From positions 1,612,001 through 1,676,000 of the forward strand of contig CAVPFA010000003.1 of the NCBI GenBank assembly GCA_963703655.1: 64,000 nucleotides of DNA, given 5' to 3'. This stretch comes from CAVPFA01 sp963703655. GTDB taxonomy: Bacteria > Actinomycetota > Acidimicrobiia > Acidimicrobiales > Bog-793. The notes below the pieces were generated by a model. It saw nothing but the letters and a program-made list of their open reading frames with translations, was not told where the DNA came from and searched no databases. Of this stretch, positions 54,184 through 62,924 are shown in pieces (the stretch's first letter is position 1; the number at the start of each line of letters is the position of its first letter). Made by a program: the position numbers and the translations under genes.

Positions 54184-55134
54184 TCAGTTTCCCAGCAGCA
54201 CCTCGGCGAAGCGGGTGGCGGCGATGTTGCGGCCCGAGATCACGACGACTAGCTGACCGGTGGTGTCGAGCTTCCCGGTCAACACCGCCGCCACGCCGGC
54301 TGCGCCGGCGCCCTCCGCGACAAGGCCGTGCCCGACGAACAGCCAGCGGATCGCGGCGCGGATCTCGTCGTCGTCGATGGCGACGAGCGGCACCGCCGCA
54401 AGCATGCCCGGGGTTACCGAGCCGGGCTCGAGGTTGCCGGCAAGCCCGTCCGCGATCGTGTTGCCCACCGGCACAGGTTCGACGCGGCCGGCAGCGATCG
54501 CAGCCGAGACCGCGCCGGACTCGCCCGATTCCACGCCGGTGAGGCGGACGCCTTCGCGCGAGCTTGACCAGAGCGCGAGCCCTGACAGGAGCCCTCCACC
54601 GCCGACGGGGGCGACGACGGTCAGCTCGCTCCCGGCTTGACAGTCGAGCTCGCAGCCGATCGTCGCCTGCCCGGCGATGACTTGCGGGTCGTTGTAGGGC
54701 GACACGTACGCGGCTCCGCCGGCTGCGGCCAGCTCGAGCGCATACGCCTCTGCGGCGTCATAATCGGCGCCTCGCTGGACGAGCTCGACCGGGTAGGTGC
54801 GGAGGGCTTCGACCTTGGCGGTCGACGCAGTTGTCGGGACGACGACCGTGGCGTGCCGACCGAGTCTCGTCGCCGCCCATGCGACGCCGAGGCCGTGATT
54901 CCCTGCGCTTGCGGTCACGACCCGTTGCTGCTCGGGCAGAGCAGAAATGGCGGCGAGAGCGCCGCGCACCTTGAACGCGCCCGTCGGTTGGAACGTCTCG
55001 AGTTTCAAGAAGGCGTCGGGAGCGATCGGGCTCGACACGAGAGGCGTCGGCTCCAGGAACTCGTGCACGACGTGCCAGGCGGATTCCAGGTCCGAAAGGG
55101 TCGGCGGGCTGACAACGCGGCCGACGACGGTCAT
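54184..55134 (-). CDS. PLP-dependent serine/threonine dehydratase family protein
   Basis: A 316-residue fold-type II PLP enzyme. The Schiff-base lysine is K55 in TGAFKVRGA; SAGNHGLGVAWAA and the PLP phosphate loop VGGGGLLSG confirm the family. Members deaminate threonine or serine to 2-oxo acids, or racemise amino acids. There is no C-terminal ACT regulatory domain, so it is of the catabolic or racemase type, not the biosynthetic IlvA. ATG 55134 is used; GTG 55152 is an alternative, and neither has a good Shine-Dalgarno. It is divergent from tRNA-Gly. Confidence 0.87.
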   Translation of the reverse strand: MTVVGRVVSPPTLSDLESAWHVVHEFLEPTPLVSSPIAPDAFLKLETFQPTGAFKVRGALAAISALPEQQRVVTASAGNHGLGVAWAATRLGRHATVVVPTTASTAKVEALRTYPVELVQRGADYDAAEAYALELAAAGGAAYVSPYNDPQVIAGQATIGCELDCQAGSELTVVAPVGGGGLLSGLALWSSSREGVRLTGVESGESGAVSAAIAAGRVEPVPVGNTIADGLAGNLEPGSVTPGMLAAVPLVAIDDDEIRAAIRWLFVGHGLVAEGAGAAGVAAVLTGKLDTTGQLVVVISGRNIAATRFAEVLLGN

Positions 55135-55197
55135 GGGCACGACGATATCCACGACGTAACGCGTTCTGGTGCTCGACTAACGTAACCCCGCAGTCTT

Positions 55198-55268
55198 GCG
55201 GGCGTAGTTCAGCGGCAGAACATCAGCTTCCCAAGCTGAGAACGCGAGTTCGATTCTCGTCGCCCGCT
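55198..55268 (+). tRNA. tRNA-Gly (CCC)
   Basis: Acceptor GCGGGCG (55198-55204) pairs with CGCCCGC (55261-55267), with discriminator T. The anticodon arm is TCAGC-TTCCCAA-GCTGA with anticodon CCC; GTTCGATTC is the T-loop. CCA is not encoded. Confidence 0.95.
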
Positions 55269-55415
55269 CCCGAACCGAACGTAGCCGAGCTGAGGCAAAG
55301 TGATCGGCGATGATGATCCGAGCGCATAGGCTGGGCGCGTGGTGAACCCCCGCCGGTGCTCGATCGGCGCGCGTCCGGCTCTCTTACCATCGGCATCCCC
55401 GCTACGTTCACCGAC

Positions 55416-57344
55416 GTGAAAGCACTGAGGGTTGCGGTCCTCATCAAGCAGATTCCGGTCGCCGAGGAGCTCGAACTGGGCCCGGACGGCCGCCTGGTGC
55501 GGACGGGAGTTCCCCTCGAGATCAACCCGTATTGCCGCCGGGCGATAACCAAGGGCGTCGAACTGGCCGCTGACGGTGGAAGGTGCGTGGTGTTCAGCCT
55601 CGGCCCGCCGGCGGCCGAAGACGCCGTGCGCGAGGCCGTGGCGGCCGGCGCCTCCGAGGGTGTGCTGATATGCGACGAGGATTTCGCCGGCTCCGACACA
55701 CTTGCGACCGCACGGACCCTCGTGGCCGCGCTGCGCCTCGAGGCACCGTTCGACCTCGTCCTGACCGGGCTCAACTCCGTCGACGCGGACACTGGGCAGG
55801 TCGGCCCGGAAGTGGCGGAGTTGCTCGGGTGGCCGTTCGCGAGTGGCGTCCGCTCGCTCGAGATCGACGATTCGTCGCCCGCGACGTTTAGTCTCGGCTG
55901 CGAGCGGGACGACGGGTTCGTCCATCTCCAAGTCGGGTTGCCCGCGGTGCTCTCCGTGGCCGAGCGGCTGTGCGCACCCGCCAAATTCGACGCCGCCGCG
56001 CGAGCGGACGTGGCACCCGAGCGGATCAAGCGAGTGACGTCGGCCGATCTCGGTCCCGGCCCATGGGGGCGCGATGCCAGCCCGACGCGGGTGGGCAACG
56101 TCCGCTTGCACAGCCTGGAACGGCAACGGTGCGTGCTTGCCGGCCCGATCGAAGACCAGGTCGCCGACGCCGTGCGAATCCTGGTCGAGCGGCGGGCGTT
56201 CGATCGCCGGTCAGCTGAACCCGATTGGTCCGGCGGCGCGTCGAGCGAGGGCGCAACCGACGAACCGCTTATCGGGGATCCGGCGCACGCGTATGCAAAG
56301 GCTGACCCCATTGTGGTCCTGGTCGAGCCGGAGCGTGATCAGCTGGCACGAGAGCTGCTCGGTGCCGCCGCGAGGCTCGCGGCGGCGACGAGCCGTCGCG
56401 TGGTCGCGGTCTGTTGCAACGAGTCGGATCCCGATCGCCTCGGCCGCCTCGGGGCTGACGAGGTCGTCAACCTGCGCCGCGAGGGAGGCGGAAGATTCGC
56501 CGAGGAGGAGGTCGCACACTACGTCGTGAGGCTTGCGGACGACGTCGCGCCCTGGGCCGTGCTCGGGCCGAGCACGTCGTGGGGACGCCAGGTTGCAGCT
56601 CGGGCGGCCGCGAGCCTCGACGCCGGCCTCACCGGGGACGCAATCGACCTGGAGATCGATGGCGACCGTCTCGTGGCCTGGAAGCCCGCCTTCGGCGGTC
56701 GCCTTGTCGCCGCCATCGAGGCGACTTCCGAGGTACAGATGGTCACCCTCAGGCCCGGCGTCCTGCCGCTCTATCCATCCAGGGCTGCGAATCCCTCGGT
56801 GCGTGACGTCGAGATAGCTCCCACGAGCCGGGTTCGCCTGCTCGACCGCTCGCGCGACGACGTGATCGACGCAGTGGCGAGGGCGCATGCGCTCGTCGGC
56901 GTCGGCAGTGGAGTTCCGCCCGAGGAGTACGGGCAATTGGGCTCTCTGCTGGAGTTGCTGGACGCCGAGCTCGTCGGCAGTCGCAAGGTCACCGACCAGG
57001 ATTGGCTTCCTCGCACGCGCCAGGTCGGTCTCACAGGTCACTCCCTGGCTCCCAACCTGTACGTCGCGATCGCGCTGTCCGGCAAGTTCAACCACCTCGT
57101 CGGGGTGCGCCGCGCGCATACGGTGCTCGCCGTGAACAGTGACCCTGCGGCCCCGGTCTTCTCGGCCGCCGACGTCGGCATCGTCGGCGACTGGCGGCAG
57201 GTGGTTCCGCTTCTCGCCGAGTCGATCAGATGTCGCGGGGAGTCACCGCTCGGAGAATCGCCGGCCCTCGTGGCTCCGGGGGAGCCCGGAGTCACCGCTC
57301 GGGCTGGGGTTCCTTCGGAAGGCCCAACACCCGTTCGCCGATGA
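55416..57344 (+). CDS. Fused electron transfer flavoprotein, EtfB-EtfA
   Basis: A 642-residue protein that joins both ETF subunits in one chain. Residues about 1-225 are EtfB (AVLIKQIPV, VFSLGPPAAEDAVREAVAAG, LTGLNSVDADTGQVGPEVAE). Residues about 300-625 are EtfA, ending with the FAD-binding signature (GLTGHSLAPNLYVA, SGKFNHLVGVR, VNSDPAAPVFSAADVGIVGD). ETF carries electrons from acyl-CoA dehydrogenases to the quinone pool. Subunits are separate in most bacteria. GTG 55416 gives the normal EtfB N-terminus VKALRVAVLIKQIP. Its last 53 bp overlap the end of the convergent acyl-CoA dehydrogenase, and a 15-bp repeat lies in that overlap. Confidence 0.92.
   Translation: MKALRVAVLIKQIPVAEELELGPDGRLVRTGVPLEINPYCRRAITKGVELAADGGRCVVFSLGPPAAEDAVREAVAAGASEGVLICDEDFAGSDTLATARTLVAALRLEAPFDLVLTGLNSVDADTGQVGPEVAELLGWPFASGVRSLEIDDSSPATFSLGCERDDGFVHLQVGLPAVLSVAERLCAPAKFDAAARADVAPERIKRVTSADLGPGPWGRDASPTRVGNVRLHSLERQRCVLAGPIEDQVADAVRILVERRAFDRRSAEPDWSGGASSEGATDEPLIGDPAHAYAKADPIVVLVEPERDQLARELLGAAARLAAATSRRVVAVCCNESDPDRLGRLGADEVVNLRREGGGRFAEEEVAHYVVRLADDVAPWAVLGPSTSWGRQVAARAAASLDAGLTGDAIDLEIDGDRLVAWKPAFGGRLVAAIEATSEVQMVTLRPGVLPLYPSRAANPSVRDVEIAPTSRVRLLDRSRDDVIDAVARAHALVGVGSGVPPEEYGQLGSLLELLDAELVGSRKVTDQDWLPRTRQVGLTGHSLAPNLYVAIALSGKFNHLVGVRRAHTVLAVNSDPAAPVFSAADVGIVGDWRQVVPLLAESIRCRGESPLGESPALVAPGEPGVTARAGVPSEGPTPVRR
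57239..57302. repeat. 15-bp direct repeat at the etfBA / acyl-CoA dehydrogenase overlap
   Basis: GGAGTCACCGCTCGG occurs at 57239-57253 and exactly again at 57288-57302, period 49 bp. The second copy contains the stop codon of the convergent acyl-CoA dehydrogenase (57292-57294). The first copy lies beyond it, inside only etfBA. Confidence 0.8.
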
Positions 57345-58530
57345 TGTTCCGCATGATTTCGTCCGTCCCGCCGGCGACTCGCACCCCGGGCACGCCGAGG
57401 ACGAACGGGACCCAGGCGTATGTCCCCCAGTCACCGGTGTCGGCGGTCAGCCGCGGTCCGAGTACCTGAGCGGCCACCTCGGCGATCCGGCTCAGGTTCT
57501 GTGTCAGCGAGAGCTTTGCGATCGACAGCTCCGGACCGGGCAACTGACCGGCGCGAATGCGCGCCAGGGCACGATCGCTGGTATAGCGCGCTACTTGGAC
57601 CCTGATGAAGACGTCGGCGAGCTGCTGACGGATGACGGGGGTCGAGCCGACGTGACGGACAAGCTCGACCAATCTCTCCAGCGACTCGCCGACGGGCACG
57701 GACCCTCCTCCGGCGCCGATCGCGGCCCGCTCGTTCATCAGCGTCGTGAGCGCGACCGACCAGCCACCGTTCACCTCCCCGAGCAGGTGGTCGGCCGGGA
57801 CGCGCACCTCGGAGAAGAAGACCTCGTTGAACGATGATCCGCCCGTCATCTGGCGAATCGGTCGGACCTCGACGCCGGGAGCGCGCATGTTGACGAGGAA
57901 GGCCGTGATCCCACGGTGCTTCTCGAGCTCCGTGTCGGTGCGGCACAGGATCTCGCCAATGTCGGCGTACTGGGCCACCGAGGTCCACACCTTCTGCCCC
58001 GTGAGTACCCACTCGTCACCGTCGCGCACTGCCCGGGTGCCAACCGAGCCGAGATCGCTGCCGGCACCCGGCTCGGAGAACAACTGGCAGGCGATGATGT
58101 CCCCGCGGTGCAGGGCCCGTAGGTAGCGGTCCTTCGCCGCATCGGTGCCGTGGGCGAGGATGGTCGGGGCGACCATGCCGAGGCTTATTGCCCGGGGCGC
58201 CTGGTTCGGGGTCTCGTAGGCATCCTCGATCACGTCGTAGACGCGCTGGAACGACATCGGCAGCTCACGACCGCCGTACCTGCTCGGGCCGGTGATCCAG
58301 CCGAAACCGGCGTCGAAGGCAACCCGGGCCCATCGCTTGGCCTCGGCGACGGCCTGCTCCTGCTCGGCCGCGGTCCGTTCGCGGATGACGAAGATCTCGT
58401 CGGATCCCTGACCGAACGATGCTCGGCCGCGCTGGCGCAGGGCGGCGTTCTCAGCAAGGAATGCTTCGGCCTGTCTCGCGAAAGCGACCTCGCCGAGGTC
58501 GTCGCCTGCATTGGTGGCGACTTGTGTCAT
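57292..58530 (-). CDS. Acyl-CoA dehydrogenase family protein
   Basis: A 412-residue acyl-CoA dehydrogenase. It has SEPGAGSDLGSVGTRAVRDG (FAD/substrate strand), WVLTGQKVWTS, EVFFSEVRVP and the C-terminal VAGGTDEIMRNIIGERVLG. It oxidises an acyl-CoA and hands electrons to ETF, whose fused gene converges on it. ATG 58530 overlaps the stop of the upstream MaoC-like gene by 4 bp. A MaoC pair and a CoA ligase adjacent suggest a dedicated degradation pathway (branched, aromatic-derived or steroid-type acid), not general fatty acids. The substrate is unknown. Confidence 0.92.
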   Translation of the reverse strand: MTQVATNAGDDLGEVAFARQAEAFLAENAALRQRGRASFGQGSDEIFVIRERTAAEQEQAVAEAKRWARVAFDAGFGWITGPSRYGGRELPMSFQRVYDVIEDAYETPNQAPRAISLGMVAPTILAHGTDAAKDRYLRALHRGDIIACQLFSEPGAGSDLGSVGTRAVRDGDEWVLTGQKVWTSVAQYADIGEILCRTDTELEKHRGITAFLVNMRAPGVEVRPIRQMTGGSSFNEVFFSEVRVPADHLLGEVNGGWSVALTTLMNERAAIGAGGGSVPVGESLERLVELVRHVGSTPVIRQQLADVFIRVQVARYTSDRALARIRAGQLPGPELSIAKLSLTQNLSRIAEVAAQVLGPRLTADTGDWGTYAWVPFVLGVPGVRVAGGTDEIMRNIIGERVLGLPKEPQPER

Positions 58531-58952
58531 CGGGGCACCACGAAGGTGGCCCAGCCGAGAAGGTGCACCTCGCCCGTCTGGCGGGTCGCAGAGCACTCGA
58601 GATCGACGAGACGCCGACCTTCCGGCTCGCGCTTGGCGGCGACGGATCCGGCGTAGGTGAGAACATCACCCGGCCAGGCCTGCATTCGAAACTGGACCTT
58701 GAACCGCCTTACATTCGCCGCCCCGAAGAGTCCCGCGACATAGCCGGCGAGCACGCCTGCTTGTCGCATCCCGACCGCGAACGGTCCGGGGTAGCCGGCG
58801 TTCTGGGCGAACAGCGTGTCGTGGTGGATTGGGTTCATGTCGCCCGAGGCGCCCTGGTACCGGACGAACGAGGTGACCGTGAGCGGATCGTCGGTCCAGG
58901 GGGTCAATACGTCCCCCTCTCGCAGGTCCTCCCAGGCCGGGATCTCGGTCAT
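58527..58952 (-). CDS. MaoC-like hydratase/dehydratase subunit
   Basis: A 141-residue hotdog protein with the hydratase-2 motif SGDMNPIHHD near residues 37-46, which holds the catalytic Asp and His. MaoC-type enzymes hydrate enoyl-CoA with R stereochemistry. It overlaps both neighbours by 4 bp: its ATG with the stop of the upstream dehydratase-domain gene, its stop with the acyl-CoA dehydrogenase start. Catalytic and non-catalytic hotdog chains commonly pair, as in HadAB or ChsH1-ChsH2, so a heterodimer with the next gene is likely. Confidence 0.9.
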   Translation of the reverse strand: MTEIPAWEDLREGDVLTPWTDDPLTVTSFVRYQGASGDMNPIHHDTLFAQNAGYPGPFAVGMRQAGVLAGYVAGLFGAANVRRFKVQFRMQAWPGDVLTYAGSVAAKREPEGRRLVDLECSATRQTGEVHLLGWATFVVPR

Positions 58953-59404
58953 CGCTCGATCACCGGTTTGCTCGTCTCGATCAGGGTCGCCCGCGCCTCT
59001 GCGACCAGGTTGCCCTGCTCGTCGCGGAACTCGGTGACAATTTCGGCGAACTTCATCCGACCCCCTTGCCGCCCCTCCTTCTCGTAGACCTTGTCGATCC
59101 GCTGGCGTCCCGTCAGGACATCGGCCGCCCGGGGCGGCGATGCGAAGAAGATGAATTCCTGCTCGCCGTGGAGGAGACGCTTCAGATCAAGGTCGAGTTC
59201 CCCGGCAACTGAGCTCTCGGGACCCATCCAGAGCGTGGACGACATGAGGAACGTCGGCGGGGACAAAGGCTCGTCGTTCCAGTACTCAGGACTGTCCGCC
59301 CGCGTCGCCCGGGCAAACTCCCTGATCTTGCCGAGCTCGACGAGCATCGTGAAGGGGGGGCCGACCGTGCCGACGAGATCTGCTGTCACCGGCGAGTTGC
59401 CCAT
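58949..59404 (-). CDS. MaoC N-terminal-type (FAS1-like) dehydratase subunit
   Basis: A 151-residue hotdog protein of the kind that forms the non-catalytic half of MaoC heterodimers: LVELGKIREFARATRADSPE near the N-terminus and HGEQEFIFF followed by PRAADVLTGRQRIDKVY, with no hydratase-2 Asp/His motif. It should bind the acyl chain for its catalytic partner encoded next. ATG 59404 lies 6 bp from a minus-strand TATTGT -10, so the mRNA may be leaderless. It heads the three-gene operon with the catalytic subunit and the acyl-CoA dehydrogenase. Confidence 0.85.
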   Translation of the reverse strand: MGNSPVTADLVGTVGPPFTMLVELGKIREFARATRADSPEYWNDEPLSPPTFLMSSTLWMGPESSVAGELDLDLKRLLHGEQEFIFFASPPRAADVLTGRQRIDKVYEKEGRQGGRMKFAEIVTEFRDEQGNLVAEARATLIETSKPVIER

Positions 59405-59409
59405 CTCCC

Positions 59410-59416
59410 TACAATA
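59410..59416. promoter_or_regulatory. Overlapping divergent -10 elements
   Basis: TACAATA encodes TACAAT on the plus strand (59410-59415) and TATTGT on the minus strand (59411-59416). The minus -10 sits 6 bp before ATG 59404. The plus -10 would start the CoA-ligase transcript near 59422. One symmetrical -10 could thus serve both operons. I see no convincing -35 on either side. Confidence 0.5.
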
Positions 59417-59452
59417 GAGTGGCCTTTTAGCCGGCCGCACGTGAGGAGGACC

Positions 59453-61024
59453 GTGGAGAGTCCGTCGTTCGTCCCGCTGACGCCGACCTCGTTCCTCGCA
59501 CGATCGGCGTATGTCCACGGCGACCGGACGGCAGTGATGGACGGGACCCTCCGCTTCACCTACTCGGAGCTCTGGGTGCGGGCGAGGCGGCTTGCTGGAG
59601 GGCTGCGCAGTCTCGGCGTCCAGCCCGGCGAGCGCGTCGCCGTGCTCTCCCCCAACAGCCACATGCTCCTCGAGTCGCATTTCGGCGTCCCTCTCGCCGG
59701 CGGGGTCCTCGTCGCCTTGAATGTGCGGCTGCACCCGAACGAGCTCGCCGACATCGTCGGCCACAGCGGCTCGAATGTCCTCCTGTACGACTCGTCCCTC
59801 GCCGAACGGGCCCTTGCGGTCGCCAAGCTCAGCGGCGGCACGTTGCAGCTCGTCGAGTCGTCCGGTGTAGGTGACGCCGGGTACGAGTCGCTCCTCGATT
59901 CTGCGACCGAGCTCGCCGGCGTGGTCGACGACGAGCGATCGCTCTTGTCCATCAACTACACGAGCGGCACGACCGGTCAGCCCAAGGGGGTCATGTACCA
60001 CCACAGGGGTGCCTACCTGCAGGCGCTTGCGATGGCGTTCCACGTCGGACTCGGCCCGGGAAGCAGGTTCCTCTGGACGCTTCCCATGTTCCACTGCAAC
60101 GGTTGGTGTTTCCCTTGGGCAGTCACCGCCGCCGCCGGCACGCACGTGTGCCTTCGGGTCCTCGACCCCGCGGTCGCATGGGGGCATATCGAGCGAGACG
60201 GGATCACCCACCTGAACGCGGCCCCGACGGTGCTCACCATGCTGAGCGACCACCCGGCGGCCAAGCGTTCACCCAACCGGCTCACGATCGCGACCGGCGG
60301 CTCCGCTCCCTCCCCGACGCTGCTTGGGAGGATGTCCGATCTCAACGCGGACGTGATCCACCTGTACGGCCTGACCGAGACGTTCGGGCCTACGGTCCTC
60401 TGCGAGTGGCGGCCCGAATGGGACGACCTGCCCGCCGAGGACCAGCACCGGCGCAAGGCCATGCAGGGTGTGGGCAACGTGACATCGGAACGGCTACGGG
60501 TCGTGGACTCCGCAGGCCGGGACGTGCCCGCGGACGGAGCCACCTTCGGCGAGGTGGCGCTCCGCGGCAACAACGTCATGACGGGATATTTCGGTGACCC
60601 GGAGGCGACGGCGGCGGCGTTTTCCGACGGGTGGTTTCGCACCGGCGACATCGGGGTTCTCCACCCGGACGGCTACCTCGAGCTCCGCGACCGAGCGAAG
60701 GACCTCATCGTCTCGGGTGGGGAGAACATCTCCACGATCCAGGTGGAACAGGCCATCGCCTCGCACCCGGCAGTCTCGGAGGTCGCCGTCATCGGGGTGC
60801 CGGACGACCTCTGGGGAGAGCGGCCGGCGGCGTACGTGACGCTGCGGGAGGGTGCGGTGGCCGAGCCCGAGGACATCATCGAGCATGTCCGGCAGAGGCT
60901 GGCCGCCTTCAAGGCGCCGGCGCGGGTCGAGTTCGGACCGCTCCCGAAGACCTCGACGGGCAAGATCCAGAAGACTGTGCTGCGCGATGCCGCCTGGGCT
61001 GGACACGAGCGCAGCCTCAACTGA
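59453..61024 (+). CDS. Acyl-CoA synthetase (AMP-forming)
   Basis: A 523-residue ANL-superfamily ligase. The P-loop is YTSGTTGQPKGVMYHH; the A5 motif is YGLTETFG, A7 is WFRTGDIG, and the catalytic lysine lies in KTSTGKIQKT near the C-terminus. It makes an acyl-CoA from a carboxylic acid with ATP via an acyl-AMP. HCNGWCFPW near residue 215 is typical of medium-chain/aromatic-acid members. GTG 59453 follows AGGAGG by 3 bp; GTG 59441 is in frame upstream without a Shine-Dalgarno. It is divergent from the MaoC/dehydrogenase operon and probably activates its substrate. Confidence 0.92.
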   Translation: MESPSFVPLTPTSFLARSAYVHGDRTAVMDGTLRFTYSELWVRARRLAGGLRSLGVQPGERVAVLSPNSHMLLESHFGVPLAGGVLVALNVRLHPNELADIVGHSGSNVLLYDSSLAERALAVAKLSGGTLQLVESSGVGDAGYESLLDSATELAGVVDDERSLLSINYTSGTTGQPKGVMYHHRGAYLQALAMAFHVGLGPGSRFLWTLPMFHCNGWCFPWAVTAAAGTHVCLRVLDPAVAWGHIERDGITHLNAAPTVLTMLSDHPAAKRSPNRLTIATGGSAPSPTLLGRMSDLNADVIHLYGLTETFGPTVLCEWRPEWDDLPAEDQHRRKAMQGVGNVTSERLRVVDSAGRDVPADGATFGEVALRGNNVMTGYFGDPEATAAAFSDGWFRTGDIGVLHPDGYLELRDRAKDLIVSGGENISTIQVEQAIASHPAVSEVAVIGVPDDLWGERPAAYVTLREGAVAEPEDIIEHVRQRLAAFKAPARVEFGPLPKTSTGKIQKTVLRDAAWAGHERSLN

Positions 61025-61040
61025 CGGCGGCGCTTGCGGG

Positions 61041-61619
61041 TCAGGAGGCAGCGTCGTCTACAGCGGCTTCGAGCGGCACACCGAAGGAACGGACGAAGTA
61101 CGAGACGAGGTGGTAGTTCCCGACGACCATCACGAGCTCGAGGAGGTCGGCGTCGTCGTAAGAACCGGCGAGCGCCGACCAGGTGTCTTCTGAGATCACC
61201 GAGTCGGCGTGCAATTCGTCCGCCGCGGCCAACAGCGCCCGCTCCCGCTCGTCCCATACGACCGCACCAGGGCCATCTGCGATGGCGGCGATCTCGCCGG
61301 GGGTGAGGTCGCTCGCACCGGCGAGGCGCGAGTGGTGGACCCACTCGTAGCGTGCACCGCAGTTCCAGACGGTCCTCAGGATCAGGAGCTCCCGGTCACG
61401 CGGGGCCAGTCGGCCGCGTCCCAACAGGTGGGCGGCGAACCGCGTCCACTTCATCAACAGCGCCGGATAGCACGCCATCACGTGGAAGAAGTTGAGGGGA
61501 TCTCCATCGTTCAGCGACGCGCGCTGCACGAACGCGAGCAGCTCTGGGTCCCACTGCGTCGGAGGGATGAGCCGGGCGCGCGGTGCGTCCGCGTCCGGGT
61601 TCGCTCGCTCGGCGCTCAT
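61041..61619 (-). CDS. Carboxymuconolactone decarboxylase family protein
   Basis: A 192-residue all-helical CMD/AhpD-like protein. RDRELLILRTVWNCGARYEW followed by VHHSRLA near residues 78-104 is the family core. It has one cysteine of the AhpD CxxC pair replaced (CGAR), so it is not an AhpD peroxidase by sequence. Family members decarboxylate lactones or carry peroxidase-like activity. It is 26 bp downstream of the first amidohydrolase on the same strand and probably in its operon, which suggests an aromatic or lactone degradation step. Confidence 0.87.
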   Translation of the reverse strand: MSAERANPDADAPRARLIPPTQWDPELLAFVQRASLNDGDPLNFFHVMACYPALLMKWTRFAAHLLGRGRLAPRDRELLILRTVWNCGARYEWVHHSRLAGASDLTPGEIAAIADGPGAVVWDERERALLAAADELHADSVISEDTWSALAGSYDDADLLELVMVVGNYHLVSYFVRSFGVPLEAAVDDAAS

Positions 61620-61645
61620 GCGGCGGCCCAGATCTCGAGCCGGAT

Positions 61646-62848
61646 TTAGCGAGCCAGGGCGGCCAAAGCGCGCGAAGCCACGACGTCGTCGAGCTTCAGC
61701 CCGTACAGCCTGAGCGCGTTCTCGCCGACGATCTTCTCCGCGTCCGCGTCCGGTATCCCCTGTATCTGGCCGTCGATGTTGGTCCGCGAGTTCGGCCAGT
61801 CGGCACCGCTGTGCGGGTAGTCGGACGACCACATCATCGTCTCCACGCCCACGAGGTCGCGGTTGCGCACGGCATAGCGGTCGAGCTGGAACGTGGTGAA
61901 GCACTGCCGGTACCAGTACTCCGAGGGCAGCATCGAGAGATCGCACCCGGTCCAGAAGCGGTGCCGGGCGAAGTTGTCGTTCGTCTGCTCGAGGAAGAAC
62001 GGGACCCAGCCCGCGCCGACCTCGGCCGCGCCGATGCGCAAGCGGGGGTGCCGTTCGAGCACGCCGCCGAGGATCAGGTGCGACATGAGCGGGATCATGC
62101 TGATCGCTTGGCGCTCCTGGTTCAGCATGGGGAGCGTGATCCGCTTCGTCCGGTCTTCCTTGCCCTCGTCCTTCTTGTCGGCGGCCTCGCTGGTCACCTC
62201 GACCTCGCTGCCCTCCTGGAACCCGACATGGATGATCGCGGCAAGGTCGAGGTCCTCGAGGACCGACCAGAACCGGTCGTCCTCCTCGTGGTTGGGATGG
62301 TCGCCGCCGTTGGGCCACGTCGACATCAGAAGGCCCCGGACGCCGGTCAACGCGCTGACCCGCTTGGCCTCTTTGATCATGTCGTTGACGCCGGTCGAAG
62401 GTGTCATCGCGACGGCGATGAACCGGTCCGGGGCGTGGGACGCGAATTCAGAGATCCAGTCGTTGTAGGCGCGCAGGCACGCCAGCTGGTACTCGCGGTC
62501 GGTCCAGGAGAACGCCGGCCCGCCGGCGAGGGCGTAGGTCGGGAACAGGACGTGCATGTCGACCATGTCGACCGCCATGTCGGCGAGGCGCGCCGCCGGG
62601 TCCCACGCACCGGGCCGTCCGACGTCGTAGCTGTTGCCGAACAGCGTCCAGTGCACCGGCGAGGTGCCGACCGCGTTCACGAGTGGGGTCACCGTCAGCT
62701 GGCGGGTCTCGAAGTTCCACGCCTTGGCGCCGCTCGGGCGCTCGATCAGCCGTGGGGCGCGGTCCAGGAACTTCTTCGGCATCCGTTTCAACCACAGATC
62801 CGGTGGCTCGTTGATGTGCGTGTCCGCGTCCACGATGAGAAAGCCCAC
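61646..62848 (-). CDS. Amidohydrolase-family protein (amidohydro-2 type)
   Basis: A 400-residue TIM-barrel metal hydrolase. The N-terminal metal motif is IVDADTHINEP, followed later by IIHVGF, LILGGVLERHPRLRIGAAEVG and the C-terminal SSDYPHSGADWPNS with the catalytic Asp. Amidohydro-2 enzymes hydrolyse or decarboxylate aromatic carboxylates and lactones (for example ACMSD or gamma-resorcylate decarboxylase types). GTG 62848 has GGGAGGG 5-6 bp upstream. It is divergent from a related amidohydrolase and leads into the CMD-like gene. Confidence 0.88.
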   Translation of the reverse strand: MGFLIVDADTHINEPPDLWLKRMPKKFLDRAPRLIERPSGAKAWNFETRQLTVTPLVNAVGTSPVHWTLFGNSYDVGRPGAWDPAARLADMAVDMVDMHVLFPTYALAGGPAFSWTDREYQLACLRAYNDWISEFASHAPDRFIAVAMTPSTGVNDMIKEAKRVSALTGVRGLLMSTWPNGGDHPNHEEDDRFWSVLEDLDLAAIIHVGFQEGSEVEVTSEAADKKDEGKEDRTKRITLPMLNQERQAISMIPLMSHLILGGVLERHPRLRIGAAEVGAGWVPFFLEQTNDNFARHRFWTGCDLSMLPSEYWYRQCFTTFQLDRYAVRNRDLVGVETMMWSSDYPHSGADWPNSRTNIDGQIQGIPDADAEKIVGENALRLYGLKLDDVVASRALAALAR

Positions 62849-62924
62849 GATTTCCCTCCCGGAGTTGCCAGCCTGAAAACACAGCATACTGAATTTGCCA
62901 CACGTCGAGCTGGCGGCAAAACCG

